Of a DNA stretch of 64,000 bases, positions 63,122 to 64,000 are shown in pieces. The notes beneath the pieces were generated by a model. It was not told where the DNA came from. It searched no databases and saw nothing but the letters and a program-made list of their open reading frames with translations. The translations under genes were made by a program, and so were the position numbers. The stretch comes from CAWGET01 sp963821715 (lineage in GTDB: Bacteria; Bacteroidota; Ignavibacteria; Ignavibacteriales; Melioribacteraceae): positions 186,001-250,000 of the forward strand of contig CAWGET010000002.1 of the NCBI GenBank assembly GCA_963821715.1, written 5' to 3'. Position 1 is the first letter of the stretch, and the number at the start of each line of letters is the position of its first letter.

Positions 63122-64000
63122 ATGAATGATATTAAAATAAGACCAATAGAGTCAAAATCAGATATTCATAAATTTCTAAAATTTGCCTGGAAAATTTATG
63201 AGGGAAATGACAATTGGGTTCCCCCACTTTTATATGAAAAAAAATCGATCCTCAATAAAAAGAAAAATCCGTTCTTCCATAAGGCTGACCTGCAGTTATT
63301 TGTTGCTGAACGCGACGGCCAAATTGTTGGACGAATTGCCGCGATAAGAAATGATATGCACAACGAAATTCATGATGAAAAGGTCGGATTCTTTGGATTT
63401 TTTGAATCGATAAATGAACAGGCAGTTGCCGATAAACTTTTAGATACCGCAGCCGAATGGCTTAAAGAAAATGGAATGGAATCTATGCGCGGTCCGGCTA
63501 ATCCTTCAAGCAACGATGAATGGGCTTTGCTCATCGAAGGGTTTGATGATCCACCCAGAATAATGATGCCATACAACCCTCCTTATTATATGGATCTTCT
63601 TTCGAATTACGGTCTGAAAAAAGTGAAAGATCTATACGCATGGAAAATCGAAAATCAAAAATTGGTGAAGTCGGAAAAATTGAGCCGGGTTGCCGAGATC
63701 GCGAAAAAAAGATCCGGAGTGAAAATACGCGAATTAAATCTGAAAGATTTTAAGAACGAATTGAAGATTGTAAAATATCTTTACAATAGAGCGTGGGAAA
63801 AAAATTGGGGATTTGTTCCTATGACCGACGCTGAGATTGATAAGATGGCGAAAGAAATGAAACCGCTGGTTGATCCTTCCCTTGTACTGTTTGCCGAACA
63901 CGAAGATAAACCGATCGGCTTTGCGCTAGTTATTCCGGATTATAATTTCATCTTCAAAAAAATGAACGGAAAACTTCTTCCATTTAATTTTTTAAAACTA
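63122..64000 (+). CDS. GNAT-superfamily protein, possible bacterial ceramide synthase (truncated by window edge)
   Basis: From ATG 63122 at least 293 codons are open to the end of the window. It begins NDIKIRPIESKSDIHKFLKF and shows acyltransferase-like QLFVAERDGQIVGRIAAIRN, GFFGFFESINEQAVADKLLD, RGPANPSSNDEWALLIEGFD, and MMPYNPPYYMDLLSNYG. I recognise this as the GNAT-type family that includes the bacterial ceramide synthases near spt genes; that identification is from memory and context. It lies 13 bases after spt. The C-terminal end is outside the window. Confidence 0.75.
   Translation, partial: MNDIKIRPIESKSDIHKFLKFAWKIYEGNDNWVPPLLYEKKSILNKKKNPFFHKADLQLFVAERDGQIVGRIAAIRNDMHNEIHDEKVGFFGFFESINEQAVADKLLDTAAEWLKENGMESMRGPANPSSNDEWALLIEGFDDPPRIMMPYNPPYYMDLLSNYGLKKVKDLYAWKIENQKLVKSEKLSRVAEIAKKRSGVKIRELNLKDFKNELKIVKYLYNRAWEKNWGFVPMTDAEIDKMAKEMKPLVDPSLVLFAEHEDKPIGFALVIPDYNFIFKKMNGKLLPFNFLKL

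Overview
The window looks like a piece of chromosome from an AT-rich, Gram-negative member of the Bacteroidota/Chlorobi group, most likely Ignavibacteria-like. The main evidence is two large secreted proteins ending in the 'NYPNPFNPSTTI'-type C-terminal domain that marks type IX secretion (T9SS) cargo. Supporting evidence is the abundance of 6-bladed beta-propeller lipoproteins, an outer-membrane lifestyle (RND pumps, Wza/Wzc-type export, lipoproteins) and a sphingolipid-type locus. No phage, transposase, CRISPR array or rRNA was found. Assignment is by motif recognition only; no database search was run.

Layout. 1-8.2 kb (minus): two RND permeases with one membrane-fusion adaptor. 8.3-14.5 kb (minus): an accessory locus with a NarL/LuxR-type regulator, a MauE/DoxX-like protein, an O-antigen-ligase-like protein with a TPR extension, a secreted six-cysteine small peptide, a beta-propeller lipoprotein, a membrane-anchored thioredoxin-like protein and an NlpC/P60 hydrolase. 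14.6-18.5 kb (minus): three more beta-propeller proteins. 19.1-26.4 kb (minus): an apparently continuous operon ybaB-recR-methyltransferase-two lipoproteins-ftsX-SLBB export protein-Wzc-like kinase-UDP-xylose synthase. 26.7-33.6 kb (plus): phospholipid synthesis (psd, pssA), purS-purQ, tatA, gatA, sucD, ndk and a lipoprotein. 33.7-51.6 kb (minus): housekeeping genes (speB-ribBA, yajC, tgt, CNNM/CBS transporter, methylmalonyl-CoA mutase large subunit, mutL-folA, thyA, glycerate kinase, HIT, EF-G paralogue, YtxH, flippase-like protein, maf). 51.7-60.9 kb (plus): MFS transporter, two T9SS cargo proteins, small proteins, tRNA-Ala(GGC) beside a broken copy of itself, a c-type cytochrome-like lipoprotein and a DUF123 nuclease-like protein. 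60.8-64 kb: a divergent trio resembling bacterial ceramide synthesis (CerR-like reductase, serine palmitoyltransferase, GNAT-like ceramide synthase cut by the window edge).

Two window-wide oddities affect how the annotation should be read. First, at least eight genes are interrupted by small indels (NlpC/P60, a propeller, the ligase/TPR gene, the LuxR regulator, the Wzc-like kinase, folA and both T9SS cargo genes). Some lie in homopolymers and some in genes expected to be essential, so sequencing or assembly error must be considered before calling them pseudogenes. Second, four or five genes have their best-supported start at ATT or ATA rather than ATG/GTG/TTG, with a Shine-Dalgarno sequence and/or an exact signal peptide behind it.

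The most interesting candidate for an undescribed system is the 8.3-14.5 kb locus. A short exported Cys-rich peptide sits among redox proteins (MauE-like, CxxC thioredoxin-like), a ligase-like membrane protein, a propeller and a peptidase. Dispersed palindromes (REP-like hairpins) are the second theme: one family member sits in the anticodon-arm position of the tRNA-Ala remnant, and another palindrome lies inside a coding sequence.
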